This document shows, piece by piece, positions 1 through 8,956 of a DNA stretch of 64,000 nucleotides. A program made the position numbers and the translations under genes. Below the pieces are notes generated by a model. It did no database searches. It was given only the letters and a program-made list of their open reading frames with translations, and had not been told where the DNA came from. This stretch comes from Dyadobacter koreensis. GTDB taxonomy: Bacteria; Bacteroidota; Bacteroidia; Cytophagales; Spirosomataceae. The DNA is taken from positions 49,911 through 113,910 of the forward strand of contig NZ_FNXY01000012.1 in NCBI RefSeq assembly GCF_900108855.1. The letters are read 5' to 3'. The number at the start of each line of letters is the position of its first letter. The stretch's first letter is position 1.

Positions 1-5
1 GCGAA

Positions 6-758
6 ATGAACCGGAAACACATTTTTCTTCTGATTTTGATTCTTCTTGGAGGTTGTTCAAAACCTTCGGAAAAAATTATCGTTGCCACGGCGGCCAACGT
101 ACAATACGTTATGAAAGAGTTAAAGGCTGAATTTGAAAAAGAATCCGGCAAGGAGATTGAAATTGTAGTCAGTTCTTCCGGAAAACTAACAGCACAAATT
201 CGCGAAGGCGCACCCTTTGACGTATTCGTCTCAGCAGATACCAAATATCCCGGCGAAATTTATAAAAACGGAGGCTCCGATGTGGAACCTAAAATTTACG
301 CTTATGGGACATTAGCTTTATGGTCTCTCACAATTCCTGAAAAGGATTTAAATCTGAGCATCTTAAACTCGGATAAGGTCAAAAAAATAGCACTACCAAA
401 TCCAAAACTTGCCCCGTATGGCGACGCAGCAATTCAGGCCTTAACGAAGCAAAATTTATTCGAACCAATAAAAAATAAAATTGTTTACGGAGAAAGCATC
501 GCACAGGCAGCACAGTATATCACGACTGGCAATGTAGAAGCAGGATTTACCGCCCTTTCGGTAATACTGGCGCCGGAAATGAAAGATAAAGGACATTATT
601 CGCTTGTGGATTCAAGCTTATACAATCCAATCGCGCAAGCAGCGTTGCTCCTTCGCCACAGTGAAAATTCTCCAAAAAAAGAAACAAGTCAGAAATTTTA
701 CGACTTCCTGTACTCACCAAAGGCAAAAACGATTTTTAAAAAATACGGATATAAGTAA
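6..758 (+). CDS. modA: Molybdate ABC transporter, substrate-binding lipoprotein ModA
   Basis: Captures molybdate (perhaps also tungstate) outside the inner membrane and delivers it to ModB. Residues 1-17 form a lipoprotein signal ending LLGGC, so Cys17 is probably acylated and the protein membrane-tethered. The oxyanion-binding loop region SSSGKLTAQI (about 56-65) and the FDVFVSADTKYP segment (71-82) are typical of ModA; 250 aa is a normal family length. The ATG lies 5 bases into the window, so its promoter is not visible. modB follows after 59 bp and modC overlaps modB, giving a three-gene operon. The role follows from family plus the adjacent permease and ATPase; molybdate versus tungstate preference cannot be read from sequence. 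Confidence 0.93.
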   Translation: MNRKHIFLLILILLGGCSKPSEKIIVATAANVQYVMKELKAEFEKESGKEIEIVVSSSGKLTAQIREGAPFDVFVSADTKYPGEIYKNGGSDVEPKIYAYGTLALWSLTIPEKDLNLSILNSDKVKKIALPNPKLAPYGDAAIQALTKQNLFEPIKNKIVYGESIAQAAQYITTGNVEAGFTALSVILAPEMKDKGHYSLVDSSLYNPIAQAALLLRHSENSPKKETSQKFYDFLYSPKAKTIFKKYGYK

Positions 759-817
759 ACAAATTCGAAACGGGCGATACATTCTATCATTCACTCATTC
801 TATCAATCAAAATTAAT

Positions 818-1492
818 ATGGATTGGCAACCACTTTGGCTCACATTCAGGCTGGCAATCATCACGTCGATTATTCTTTTTGTCGTCGCCCTTCCTCTTGC
901 CTATTGGCTGGCTTTTGCAAAGTTTAAGGGGCGGGGTTTGGTTGAGGCGGTAATTGGAATGCCACTGGTTCTTCCACCGTCCGTTTTGGGTTTTTACTTA
1001 TTGCTCGCATTTAGTCCATCCTACTGGTTTGGCGCCTGGATTGAAAATATTTTAGGTTTGCGGCTCGTATTTTCATTTCCCGGATTGGTCATTGGTTCTG
1101 TTATTTACAGCCTGCCTTTTATGGTATATCCGTTACGAGCCGGTTTGCAATCTCTTCCTGCATCTTTGCGAGAAGCTTCTTATACACTGGGAAAAAGTCA
1201 GTTTGAAACATTTTACAAAATCCTTTTACCCAATAGCAAATCTGCGATTTTGACTGCGATCGTACTCACATTTGCTCATACAGTTGGCGAATTTGGAGTC
1301 GTATTAATGATCGGGGGAAATATCCCGGGTGTAACCAAGGTTGCTTCGGTTGCAATATACAATGAAGTGGAAGCATTAAATTATGCTGGTGCCAACCAAT
1401 ACGCTTTGGTACTTTTTACCGTCACTTTTATTATCTTACTTTTGGTATATTCTATCAACAACCGCTTATTAAGTGTCCGACAAACTTCTTGA
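818..1492 (+). CDS. modB: Molybdate ABC transporter permease ModB
   Basis: Inner-membrane channel subunit of the ModABC importer. The 224 residues are mostly hydrophobic helices, with the conserved cytoplasmic EAA loop at about residues 119-139 (EASYTLGKSQFETFYK...), the docking site for the ATPase. Length is typical of ModB (about 225-230 aa). It lies between modA (59 bp upstream) and modC. Its last 20 bases overlap the start of modC in another frame, so the two are probably translationally coupled. Nothing degenerate is seen. Confidence 0.93.
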   Translation: MDWQPLWLTFRLAIITSIILFVVALPLAYWLAFAKFKGRGLVEAVIGMPLVLPPSVLGFYLLLAFSPSYWFGAWIENILGLRLVFSFPGLVIGSVIYSLPFMVYPLRAGLQSLPASLREASYTLGKSQFETFYKILLPNSKSAILTAIVLTFAHTVGEFGVVLMIGGNIPGVTKVASVAIYNEVEALNYAGANQYALVLFTVTFIILLLVYSINNRLLSVRQTS

Positions 1493-2363
1493 TATTTCCA
1501 TCAGGCATTCCTTACAAACAGCCAGCGGAATTCTTCCGATGGATATTGTATTTTCTGCCCCAAAAGGGAGTATCACAGCAATTACCGGACCGTCTGGTGC
1601 AGGTAAAACCACATTGTTACGCCAAATTTCGGGATTAATCACTCCGGATTCAGGGAAAATCAGGTTTGGCAATGACGTCTGGTTAAACACTTCTGTCAAC
1701 TTTTCAATTTCCCCGCAGCACAGGAGTATCGGTTTTGTTTTTCAGGATTATGCTTTATTTCCACACCTGAGTGTGAGAGAAAATCTTCTCTTTGCACTTG
1801 ACAAAAATTCTGATAAAAAAATTGTAGACGACCTGCTAAATGCCGTTGAGCTCACCCAGCTTTCAGAACGAAAACCTCATCAGCTTTCCGGAGGGCAACA
1901 GCAACGTGCCGCACTGGCCCGCGCGCTCGTAAGAAAACCAGATTTAATGTTACTTGACGAACCCCTTGCTGCATTGGATCATCATATGCGGCGGCGCTTG
2001 CAGGAATATTTGCTGAATCTTCAACAGGAACACGGTTTTACAATGATTATCGTCACCCATGACCTTGGTGAAATTTTCCGAATGGCACATCAGGTGATTG
2101 TTATAGAAAATGGCCAGATTATCAATCAGGGGACGCCGTCAGAGGTCTATTTACCAAAACATCAAACAGACGAGCAACTGGTTTTGTTTGGAGAAGTTTT
2201 AACCTGTACTGTTTTTGATAATCATTTATTGGTCACCGCCTTAATTCAGCAAGCTGTCCGGACCATCAAACTTCCCCTTCAATGGCAGCCGGATATGTCG
2301 CCCGGACGAGCTTTTGCACTTCGTTATTCGCTTGATATTCCTGAAATCGAATTGATAAAATAA
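1473..2363 (+). CDS. modC: Molybdate ABC transporter ATP-binding protein ModC
   Basis: Cytoplasmic ATPase that powers molybdate import. Walker A is GPSGAGKT (39-46), the signature LSGGQ is at 138-142, Walker B LMLLDE at 158-163 and the switch histidine at 196. The 296 residues are shorter than classical 350-residue ModC: the C-terminal tail (about 215-296) leaves room for roughly one TOBE-like domain instead of two. The start is a GTG lying inside the end of modB (20-base overlap). The frame stays open from there and the first ABC beta-strand begins shortly after, so the GTG start is plausible. It is the third gene of the modABC operon; no molybdopterin genes follow. Confidence 0.92.
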   Translation: MSDKLLDISIRHSLQTASGILPMDIVFSAPKGSITAITGPSGAGKTTLLRQISGLITPDSGKIRFGNDVWLNTSVNFSISPQHRSIGFVFQDYALFPHLSVRENLLFALDKNSDKKIVDDLLNAVELTQLSERKPHQLSGGQQQRAALARALVRKPDLMLLDEPLAALDHHMRRRLQEYLLNLQQEHGFTMIIVTHDLGEIFRMAHQVIVIENGQIINQGTPSEVYLPKHQTDEQLVLFGEVLTCTVFDNHLLVTALIQQAVRTIKLPLQWQPDMSPGRAFALRYSLDIPEIELIK

Positions 2364-2455
2364 TCTCGGATTCTTGTCTGAAATGGAAAATAATATTTCA
2401 GGGTAACTTTTATATATCTCTGTCTTTTCCTCTAAAAACTAATCTTTTTAAACTC

Positions 2456-3133
2456 ATGCGAATTATTTTCAGACTTTTACAAATTGCACTTATCGCTTTC
2501 CCATTGCTCGCTATGAAGCAGGATAAGCCATTGCGCGTTATATTTTTTGGTGATTCTATTACGCAGGCTGGTGTTGGACCGAAGGGTTATATCACGATGA
2601 TGACAGAAATGCTGAAAACAAATAATCAAAGTGGTCAGTTTGAGTTGATGGGTGCAGGTATTGGAGGAAATAAGGTTTATGATCTGTATTTGCGTCTGGA
2701 AGATGACGTGTTATCCAAAAAACCGGATGTTGTCTTTATATACGTCGGAATTAATGACGTTTGGCACAAAAGTTCGATGGGGACGGGGACTGATCCTGAC
2801 AAATATGTGAAGTTTTACGAGGCGCTTATCAAAAAAATGAAGGCACAAAATATCCGCGTGATTCTTTGTACGCCGACTGTGATTGGAGAAAGAAATGATA
2901 ATTCAAATATGCAGGATGGCGATCTTAATCATTATTCAAAACTGATCCGTGACATTGCCGCTAAAAATAACCTTCAGCTTTGTGATCTGAGAAAATATTT
3001 CCAGGAATATGAAGTGAAAAACAATCCTGAAAACAAAGAGAAGGAAATTCTGACGACAGACCGCGTTCATCTAAATGAAACAGGAAATAAATTCCTGGCT
3101 GAGAAAATGATGGAAGCGTTATTAAAGAAATAA
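2456..3133 (+). CDS. SGNH/GDSL-family esterase, exported
   Basis: Serine esterase or acyl hydrolase of the SGNH superfamily, predicted to act outside the cytoplasm. Residues 1-20 look like a signal sequence without a clear lipobox. Block I GDSIT carries the nucleophile Ser34, the block II glycine region is AGIGGNK (about 67-73), block III GIND is at 98-101, and block V DRVH places catalytic Asp202 and His205. 225 aa is typical. It stands alone on the plus strand, 92 bp after modC, and is convergent with the next gene across a shared terminator hairpin. Natural substrates of this family are diverse (acetylated sugars, lipids, peptidoglycan) and cannot be named here. Confidence 0.85.
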   Translation: MRIIFRLLQIALIAFPLLAMKQDKPLRVIFFGDSITQAGVGPKGYITMMTEMLKTNNQSGQFELMGAGIGGNKVYDLYLRLEDDVLSKKPDVVFIYVGINDVWHKSSMGTGTDPDKYVKFYEALIKKMKAQNIRVILCTPTVIGERNDNSNMQDGDLNHYSKLIRDIAAKNNLQLCDLRKYFQEYEVKNNPENKEKEILTTDRVHLNETGNKFLAEKMMEALLKK

Positions 3134-3158
3134 GTTGAACATATTTCCTGAATAGAAG

Positions 3159-3198
3159 AAGAACAAAAAGTCAAACCTAGCCTTGACTTTTTGTTCTT
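3159..3198. terminator. Bidirectional terminator hairpin
   Basis: Perfect 16-bp inverted repeat AAGAACAAAAAGTCAA / TTGACTTTTTGTTCTT with an 8-nt loop, between the convergent esterase and nucleotidyltransferase genes. A/T runs on both sides let it serve both strands. Confidence 0.8.
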
Positions 3199-3211
3199 AT
3201 AAATAACTACT

Positions 3212-4111
3212 CTATTCCCAAAGTTTTGCAGGATACTCTCCTGAATCGTGCAGGGATGCAAGCGATGCCTGAACTTTCGGTTTATCTTCCGGATAAGTAA
3301 CGCCAAACCAATCGGATGAACTGCGGAAAACCCTGCAATCGCCCAGTCCATTTTCAATGATGTAAGTCATCACAGTTGGAATATAAAACTCAGCTTTGGG
3401 TGTGTTTAGATTAATACGTGCATACTCCTCGAATAATTCTTTCGTGATTGGGAACATCGAAGGTTTGAAGCCCCAGAAATTCATAGAAACCGGTGTTTCA
3501 GGAGCAAGCTCTGTTTTTTCACCTTCTTCTTCAAAATAAATAGTCCCGTCCTCTTCAAAAATTTTGGTCCTTTCAACAACTGAAGCAAGATTCTGATCTT
3601 CTCTTTCAATACAAACACCTCTTGAAACCGTGCCGTTTTCTGAAAGTGTTCTTTTTATTTCATAACCAATCATCGCATGCTGCTTGTCATTGGTATCTGT
3701 ACTCAAAAATTTGGACATGGTTTCAAAAGCACCCAGACCGTAAAAATCATCCGCATTGATTACGGCAAAAGGAGTATCAGTTTGTTCCCATGCGCATAAT
3801 GTTGCGTGCCCCGTTCCCCAGGGTTTCACACGCTCAACGGCTCCAAGATCTTCCGGCACATAAGACTGCACGCCCTGAATCGCGAAATCGTAGTCAATCT
3901 TTCCTTTTAATTTTGGAGCAAATAATGCTTCCGCTTCATCCTTTATTTCCTTACGTACTATAAATACCACCTTGCCAAAACCACTGCGAATTGCATCATA
4001 TAAAGAGTAATCAATAATGGTTTCTCCATTGGGACCGAATTGGTCAAGTTGTTTAATACCTCCATAACGGCTTCCTATTCCGGCAGCCAAAATTAAAAGA
4101 GTTGGTTTCAT
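3212..4111 (-). CDS. Nucleotidyltransferase (NDP-sugar pyrophosphorylase-like)
   Basis: Probable sugar-1-phosphate nucleotidylyltransferase of the GT-A-like fold (NTP_transferase family), cytoplasmic. The N-terminal nucleotide-binding signature LAAGIGSRYGGIKQLD lies at 8-23 and the metal-binding segment NADDFYG at 119-125. The 299 residues contain only the catalytic domain, with no left-handed beta-helix acetyltransferase part, so it is not GlmU or GlgC. No sugar-biosynthesis neighbour tells which sugar is used. Just upstream of its ATG (bases 4121-4148) are four tandem heptamer-like units. Family assignment is firm; the specific reaction is not. Confidence 0.82.
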   Translation of the reverse strand: MKPTLLILAAGIGSRYGGIKQLDQFGPNGETIIDYSLYDAIRSGFGKVVFIVRKEIKDEAEALFAPKLKGKIDYDFAIQGVQSYVPEDLGAVERVKPWGTGHATLCAWEQTDTPFAVINADDFYGLGAFETMSKFLSTDTNDKQHAMIGYEIKRTLSENGTVSRGVCIEREDQNLASVVERTKIFEEDGTIYFEEEGEKTELAPETPVSMNFWGFKPSMFPITKELFEEYARINLNTPKAEFYIPTVMTYIIENGLGDCRVFRSSSDWFGVTYPEDKPKVQASLASLHDSGEYPAKLWE

Positions 4112-4120
4112 TTATTAGGT

Positions 4121-4148
4121 TGAAAATTGAAAGTGGAAAATTGAAAAC
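4121..4148. repeat. Heptamer tandem repeat upstream of the nucleotidyltransferase gene
   Basis: Four imperfect 7-base units, TGAAAAT TGAAAGT GGAAAAT TGAAAAC, end about 10 bases from the ATG of the minus-strand gene. Other heptamer-periodic spacers occur elsewhere in the window. Confidence 0.7.
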
Positions 4149-4296
4149 GGTCCGCTGATACGGTTGGATTTTGTTTCCCGGCTTGGTTTCATACAAATTG
4201 AAGCAACCTGATACCGGACAAACGCTTTCCTTCCACAAAAAAACAATAAAATAAGGAAAATATACTACTTCTTCTTTTTTGCTTCGTCACAAAATG

Positions 4297-4325
4297 AAAA
4301 AAAGCGCCGTGATAAGTCACAACGC
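4297..4325 (-). terminator. Intrinsic terminator of the Fe-S carrier gene
   Basis: On the minus strand GCGTTGTGA pairs with TCACGGCGC around a CTTA loop (9 bp, two G-U pairs) and is followed directly by seven T residues, about 30 bases after the stop codon. Confidence 0.75.
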
Positions 4326-4353
4326 CTTTACTATTATCCACAAAATCTAAAAT

Positions 4354-4680
4354 TTATACGGCAAAACTTTCGCCACAACCACAAGTACGTGTGGCATTTG
4401 GATTAACAAACTGAAATCCTTTACCGTTCAGGCCGTCAGAAAAGTCTAACGTAGTACCTGCCAGATAGAGAATGCTTTTTTTATCGACGATAATCTTAAC
4501 GCCCTTATCTTCAAAGACCATGTCATTAGGATTGGTATCTGAGTTAAATTCAAGATTGTATGTCAACCCTGAACAACCTCCACCTAAAACACCAACACGG
4601 ATCTGGTAATCATCCTCGTGCCCATCAGCCTTACGTAATTCTATGATTTTATTCTTCGCAGTATCACTTACAGTAACCAT
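4354..4680 (-). CDS. A-type iron-sulfur cluster carrier (HesB/IscA/ErpA family)
   Basis: Small cytoplasmic protein that receives or delivers Fe-S clusters during cluster assembly. The three family cysteines are present: Cys36 in GGGCSGLTY and Cys100/Cys102 in the C-terminal CGCGESF motif. 108 aa is the normal length. It is monocistronic here, with its own terminator (4297-4325). No isc or suf genes are in the window, so IscA, SufA and ErpA roles cannot be told apart. Confidence 0.93.
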   Translation of the reverse strand: MVTVSDTAKNKIIELRKADGHEDDYQIRVGVLGGGCSGLTYNLEFNSDTNPNDMVFEDKGVKIIVDKKSILYLAGTTLDFSDGLNGKGFQFVNPNATRTCGCGESFAV

Positions 4681-4794
4681 GATCTTTTTATTTAATGCTT
4701 ATGGATTATGTAACATTTAAAATTACGCAGAAAGTTCAGAAAAAGACAAGTTTAAACGCTGCGGTAATTGTAAAATATTTGTTGTCAATGAAGA

Positions 4795-5733
4795 TTAATT
4801 CTTTTCCATAATAAGCGGCCCGCCCTGGTTAATAAGCGAAACATGCGTACTGGATTCAATCCCGGCTTCGGAAAACGTTCTTTTCATCACTTCTCCTACC
4901 TTTTTCGCATTTTCAATCCCACGGCTCAAAGCAAACATGGAAGGCCCCGAGCCAGAAATACTGCACCCCAAAGCGCCATGATCCAGAGCTGCCTGTTTTA
5001 CCTTATTGAATTCGGGAATCAGTATGGAACGAACAGGTTCAATAATCACATCAACCATCGATCGGCTGATCAGATCATAGTCTTCCTTCATAAGCCCAGC
5101 AACCAAACCGGCGACATTTCCCATTTGAGAAATGGTATTTTTGAGCGAAACTTCATCCCTAAGAATATACCGGGCATCTTTTGTATTGATCTCAATATCG
5201 GGATGAACTAATGTGCAATAAAGATCTTTTGGTACAGGAATAGAGAAAACATCCAAAGGACTATAACTTCTTATGATCACAAAACCACCCAAAAGTGCAG
5301 GACCAACATTGTCGGCATGAGCAGAACCGGAAGCTATGCGCTCGCCTTCCATCGCGAATGGCAGAAGTTCTGTTCTTGCAAGCGGGCAGTCAAGAAGTTC
5401 ATTCATCGCGACAACACCTGCTACGGCACTGGCAGCACTTGATCCCATACCACTTCCCAATGGCATATTTTTATGAAGCGCTACTTCACAGCCAAAATTG
5501 GTAATGCCAAGATGTTTCAGCAAATGAATCATCACGCCCGTCACTGCATTTTTTTCAGGATTTCGTGGCAATCTGCCTTCGTCACCAAAAATGTCTTTAA
5601 TAATAATTCCCGGTTCGTCGCGGCGCCATATTTCAACCACATCACCTGGTTCTTCAATGGCAAAACCGAAAATGTCAAATCCACAGGAAACATTGGCAAC
5701 TGTGGCCGGGGCAAAAGCTTTTATATAATTCAC
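4795..5733 (-). CDS. thrB: Homoserine kinase ThrB
   Basis: GHMP-family kinase that phosphorylates L-homoserine, the penultimate step to threonine. The glycine/serine-rich ATP loop PLGSGMGSSAASA lies at 91-103, preceded by the N-terminal segment AFAPATVANVSCGFD (6-20) that is diagnostic of ThrB. 312 aa is typical. It is the last gene of a minus-strand group thrA - MNT - HEPN - thrB, with only 19 bp between the HEPN stop and this start. thrC, the usual third threonine gene, is not in the window. Confidence 0.93.
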   Translation of the reverse strand: MNYIKAFAPATVANVSCGFDIFGFAIEEPGDVVEIWRRDEPGIIIKDIFGDEGRLPRNPEKNAVTGVMIHLLKHLGITNFGCEVALHKNMPLGSGMGSSAASAVAGVVAMNELLDCPLARTELLPFAMEGERIASGSAHADNVGPALLGGFVIIRSYSPLDVFSIPVPKDLYCTLVHPDIEINTKDARYILRDEVSLKNTISQMGNVAGLVAGLMKEDYDLISRSMVDVIIEPVRSILIPEFNKVKQAALDHGALGCSISGSGPSMFALSRGIENAKKVGEVMKRTFSEAGIESSTHVSLINQGGPLIMEKN

Positions 5734-5752
5734 TTTAAAAAATTATTTTCCT

Positions 5753-6121
5753 TTAAATAGAGGACAGTTGCTTCGAAAAAAGTCTCGCATCTTCCACAGA
5801 TTCCTTGGCATCTTCAAACAGCACCTCATCATAGTCATAATCTCCAAACTGTTGCTTTTCAAAGGTTCTTTTAAGTACCAGACCGAGATTGCGAGGCGAT
5901 ATCTGTGTTAGAATAAATTGCTTGTGAAAAGCATTATGTGCACCTGAATGAGATTTTGCAACGAAGCTGATTGTTAAAAGTAGCGCTTGAATACTATGAA
6001 ACATTGCATAGTATGACCTATTTAATGCTGCATCATAACTTTCCTCTGACAATAGCAACATCGAATCATCCAGACAATCAGATGCTTTTGATATTATATT
6101 CGCTATTGAATGGTAACTCAT
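5753..6121 (-). CDS. HEPN-domain protein (putative toxin of a HEPN/MNT pair)
   Basis: A 122-residue all-alpha HEPN protein. The family motif RX4-6H appears as RSYYAMFH (Arg35, His42). HEPN partners of MNT proteins are generally proposed to be RNases or AMPylation targets. The start ATG overlaps the stop of the upstream MNT gene by 4 bases (ATGA type), the usual arrangement of a toxin-antitoxin pair. It lies directly before thrB and shares its orientation. A non-toxic HEPN partner of an aminoglycoside-type nucleotidyltransferase is the alternative. Confidence 0.85.
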   Translation of the reverse strand: MSYHSIANIISKASDCLDDSMLLLSEESYDAALNRSYYAMFHSIQALLLTISFVAKSHSGAHNAFHKQFILTQISPRNLGLVLKRTFEKQQFGDYDYDEVLFEDAKESVEDARLFSKQLSSI

Positions 6122-6456
6122 ATTACAATACCTTCATTACGAACATTGTGGTATAGTGGAGACCATTCTTGCATAAACTTCGACTTAGACACAGGAATAG
6201 CAGAAACCGAAACGGAATATTGAATAGATAGCTCAAACGTTACCGGAGATAGATTACTTATCTCTTTAAAAGTTCGGATTTCATCATCATTTAGTATAAC
6301 CAGATAATCTACATCTGAGTCTATCCGTTCTTCTCCTCTTGCGTATGATCCGTATAGAATTACTTTATCTAGCCTTTCGCCATGTAATTTATCAACATGA
6401 GTTATGAAATCCTCAGTTAACCTGGCTACCGATTCCGGAATCTTTCTATTGCTCAT
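6118..6456 (-). CDS. MNT-type nucleotidyltransferase domain protein (putative antitoxin)
   Basis: Minimal nucleotidyltransferase, 112 aa. The exact MNT signature GSX10DXD is present: Gly36-Ser37 followed by Asp48 and Asp50 (GSYARGEERIDSDVD). In characterised HEPN/MNT modules the MNT partner AMPylates and neutralises the HEPN toxin. It overlaps the HEPN gene by 4 bp and starts 43 bp after thrA, so the pair is probably carried on the threonine transcript or has a weak promoter of its own. The catalytic aspartates are intact. Confidence 0.87.
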   Translation of the reverse strand: MSNRKIPESVARLTEDFITHVDKLHGERLDKVILYGSYARGEERIDSDVDYLVILNDDEIRTFKEISNLSPVTFELSIQYSVSVSAIPVSKSKFMQEWSPLYHNVRNEGIVI

Positions 6457-6499
6457 AGTTCAAATGGCTATCTGAAAATCTACATCAATTTAAAACCTT

Positions 6500-8956
6500 C
6501 TACCCCAAATAACTACTGATGCTCATAATATCTGCAAACACTCCTGACGCGGTAACTTCCGCTCCTGCACCAGGGCCTTTAATTACCAAAGGACGATCTT
6601 TATACCTTTCTGTTGTAAAAGAAATAATGTTATCACTTCCTGACAAAGTATAAAACGGGTGCTGCTGATTTACAGTTCGCAATTCAACAACCGCTTTTCC
6701 ATTTTCCAAAGTTGCAATAAAGCGCAGCACTTCACCATTGGCTTCTGCATTTGCCTGCAACGTTGCAAAATAATCATTTGAAATAATCAACTCATCAAAA
6801 AATGATTCAACTGTCGGCGCCTGCAAACAATTATCCGGTAAAAGCTGTGCGACTTTTACGTCTTCTGATTCAAGCGGAACACCTACTTCACGAGCCAGAA
6901 TTAATATTTTACGCGCCACATCAGCGCCGCTCAAATCGTCGCGTGGATCCGGTTCGGTAAAACCTTTTGCTTTTGCTTCCTTAACAACATCCACAAACCG
7001 TATTCCCGGCCCGAATGAGTTAAAAATATAGGATAAAGTTCCGGAAAGAATCGCCTCAATTTTCAGAAATTTATCACCGCTTGACATTAGTCCCTGGATC
7101 GTATTAATGATCGGCAATCCCGCACCCACGTTGGTCTCATATAAAAACTTAACGCCTCTCTTCAATGCCGTTCTTTGCAGGGAAATATATTCTGCATAGG
7201 TACCTGAATTTGCTACTTTATTAGGAGTAACAACGGATATGCTGGCATCGAGCAGCATATTATAATATTGTACGATATCCTTATCAGAAGTACAATCCAC
7301 AAAAACGCTGTTTGGCAGGTTCAGTTCGATCATCCGCTGAACGAAAGCCGGCAAACTGGTTTTTACACCTTCACCTTCAATTCTTTCCTTCCAATGTGCC
7401 GATCCGACTCCGTCCGGATCAAGCAGCATTTTTTTCGTGTTCGAAAGTCCGGCAATATTCAGATTCAGGAATTTTTCTTCCCGCAGATACTTTGTCTGAT
7501 TTTTTATTTGTTCTAAAAGTGTTTTCCCGATAAGTCCAACCCCAACGACAAACAAGTTGAGAGAACGGGTTTCCGAATGGAAGAAAACACCGTGAATTGC
7601 ATTCAGCGCTTTGGACAAATCACTTTTTGCAATCACAACGGAAATATTTAACTCGGAAGAACCCTGAGCCGTAGCCACGACGTTGATACCGTTTTTACCT
7701 AAAACAGAAAAAAGTTTACCGGAAACACCCGTGCTTTTTTTCATGCCCTCTCCCACAATCGCAATGATCGAAAGATTTTTTTCTATTGTAATACTATCGA
7801 TGTATCCATAGGAAATTTCCGATGCAAATTCATTGTCAAGAACTTCACTTGCTTTCTGGGCATCTTTTGGATCGATAGAAAAACAGATCGAATGCTCCGA
7901 AGACGCTTGTGAAATAAGGATGACGCTGATTGCATTGTTGGACAAAGCTGTGAAAAGTCTCCCGGAAATACCGGCAACACCAATCATACCGCTTCCCTGA
8001 ATATTAACAAGGGCAATTTCATCGATAGAAGAAATTCCCGTGATAGGATATTCTTTTTTATTGGCAACTTTCTGAACAAAAGTACCTTCGAAACCTATAT
8101 TAAATGTATTAAGAACTTTCAGCGTAATATTTTTCGCAAAAGCAGGCTGCAAACTTGGCGGATAAATCACTTTCGCTCCAAAATGTGAAAGCTCCATTGC
8201 TTCTGAATACGATATTGACGGGATCGTAAACGCATTAGTCACCTTGCGCGGATCAGCTGTCATCATCCCATCAACATCGGTCCAAATTTCAATCGAATCT
8301 GCATCCAGAGCCGCTGCGATAATAGAGGCAGTGTAGTCAGAACCACCACGACCAAGTGTTGTTGTGATTCCATCTTTTGTTGAGGCAATGAACCCCGTTA
8401 CGCACTGCAAAGCATTCACCTTTGCAAAATATTCTAAAACCAGCTGATTGGTAATTTCAAAGTTCACATCACCCATACCATAAGTCGCATTGGTACGGAT
8501 AATCTTGCGTGCATCACAAAATTCTGCTGCGACACCTCTGCTTTTCAACACTTCGGTAATAACCAGTGTGGAAAGACGCTCACCGAAACTCATAATCAGG
8601 TCCATCGTGCGGGTTGACAGCTCACGGATCCAGGAAACTCCTTTCAAAATATCTCCCAGCTCATTAAAAAGTCCACGTACTGCAGCAAACGTACTGCTTT
8701 GATTTTTTACATTGATCAATCCGCGAACAATTACAAAATGGCGCTCTTCAACGACTTTCAGGAATTCCGTATACTCGCCGTTTCCGGACGCTGCCATTTT
8801 TCCAATTTCAATAAGACGGTTTGTGACACCTCCCATCGCTGAAAAAACAACGGCGATCTTTTCGCCCTGTGCCAGATTATTTTCAAGAATACCAATTACC
8901 TGTTTGATACTATCGACCGAACCGACCGATGTGCCGCCAAATTTAAGAACCTTCAT
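6500..8956 (-). CDS. thrA: Bifunctional aspartokinase / homoserine dehydrogenase ThrA
   Basis: Catalyses the first and third steps of the threonine/methionine branch: aspartate phosphorylation and aspartate-semialdehyde reduction. The kinase domain starts with KFGGTS (5-10); tandem ACT regulatory domains follow at about 310-460. The dehydrogenase begins with the NAD(P) loop VVGVGLIGKT (about 467) and carries the EPDPRDDLSG catalytic segment further on. 818 aa is the full family length. It heads a minus-strand group with the MNT/HEPN pair and thrB. A TATATTTG -7-like element and a small GC-rich hairpin lie upstream. Threonine feedback inhibition through the ACT domains is expected from the family. 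Confidence 0.95.
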   Translation of the reverse strand: MKVLKFGGTSVGSVDSIKQVIGILENNLAQGEKIAVVFSAMGGVTNRLIEIGKMAASGNGEYTEFLKVVEERHFVIVRGLINVKNQSSTFAAVRGLFNELGDILKGVSWIRELSTRTMDLIMSFGERLSTLVITEVLKSRGVAAEFCDARKIIRTNATYGMGDVNFEITNQLVLEYFAKVNALQCVTGFIASTKDGITTTLGRGGSDYTASIIAAALDADSIEIWTDVDGMMTADPRKVTNAFTIPSISYSEAMELSHFGAKVIYPPSLQPAFAKNITLKVLNTFNIGFEGTFVQKVANKKEYPITGISSIDEIALVNIQGSGMIGVAGISGRLFTALSNNAISVILISQASSEHSICFSIDPKDAQKASEVLDNEFASEISYGYIDSITIEKNLSIIAIVGEGMKKSTGVSGKLFSVLGKNGINVVATAQGSSELNISVVIAKSDLSKALNAIHGVFFHSETRSLNLFVVGVGLIGKTLLEQIKNQTKYLREEKFLNLNIAGLSNTKKMLLDPDGVGSAHWKERIEGEGVKTSLPAFVQRMIELNLPNSVFVDCTSDKDIVQYYNMLLDASISVVTPNKVANSGTYAEYISLQRTALKRGVKFLYETNVGAGLPIINTIQGLMSSGDKFLKIEAILSGTLSYIFNSFGPGIRFVDVVKEAKAKGFTEPDPRDDLSGADVARKILILAREVGVPLESEDVKVAQLLPDNCLQAPTVESFFDELIISNDYFATLQANAEANGEVLRFIATLENGKAVVELRTVNQQHPFYTLSGSDNIISFTTERYKDRPLVIKGPGAGAEVTASGVFADIMSISSYLG

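Noticed and set aside
1473..1492. Possible frameshift joining modB and modC
   Set aside because: Both proteins are complete and have family-typical lengths; a 20-base overlap with a GTG start is a normal coupling arrangement.
4053..4238. 61-residue minus-strand frame over the start of the nucleotidyltransferase gene
   Set aside because: It overlaps the conserved gene start and the heptamer repeat, with no domain or signal.
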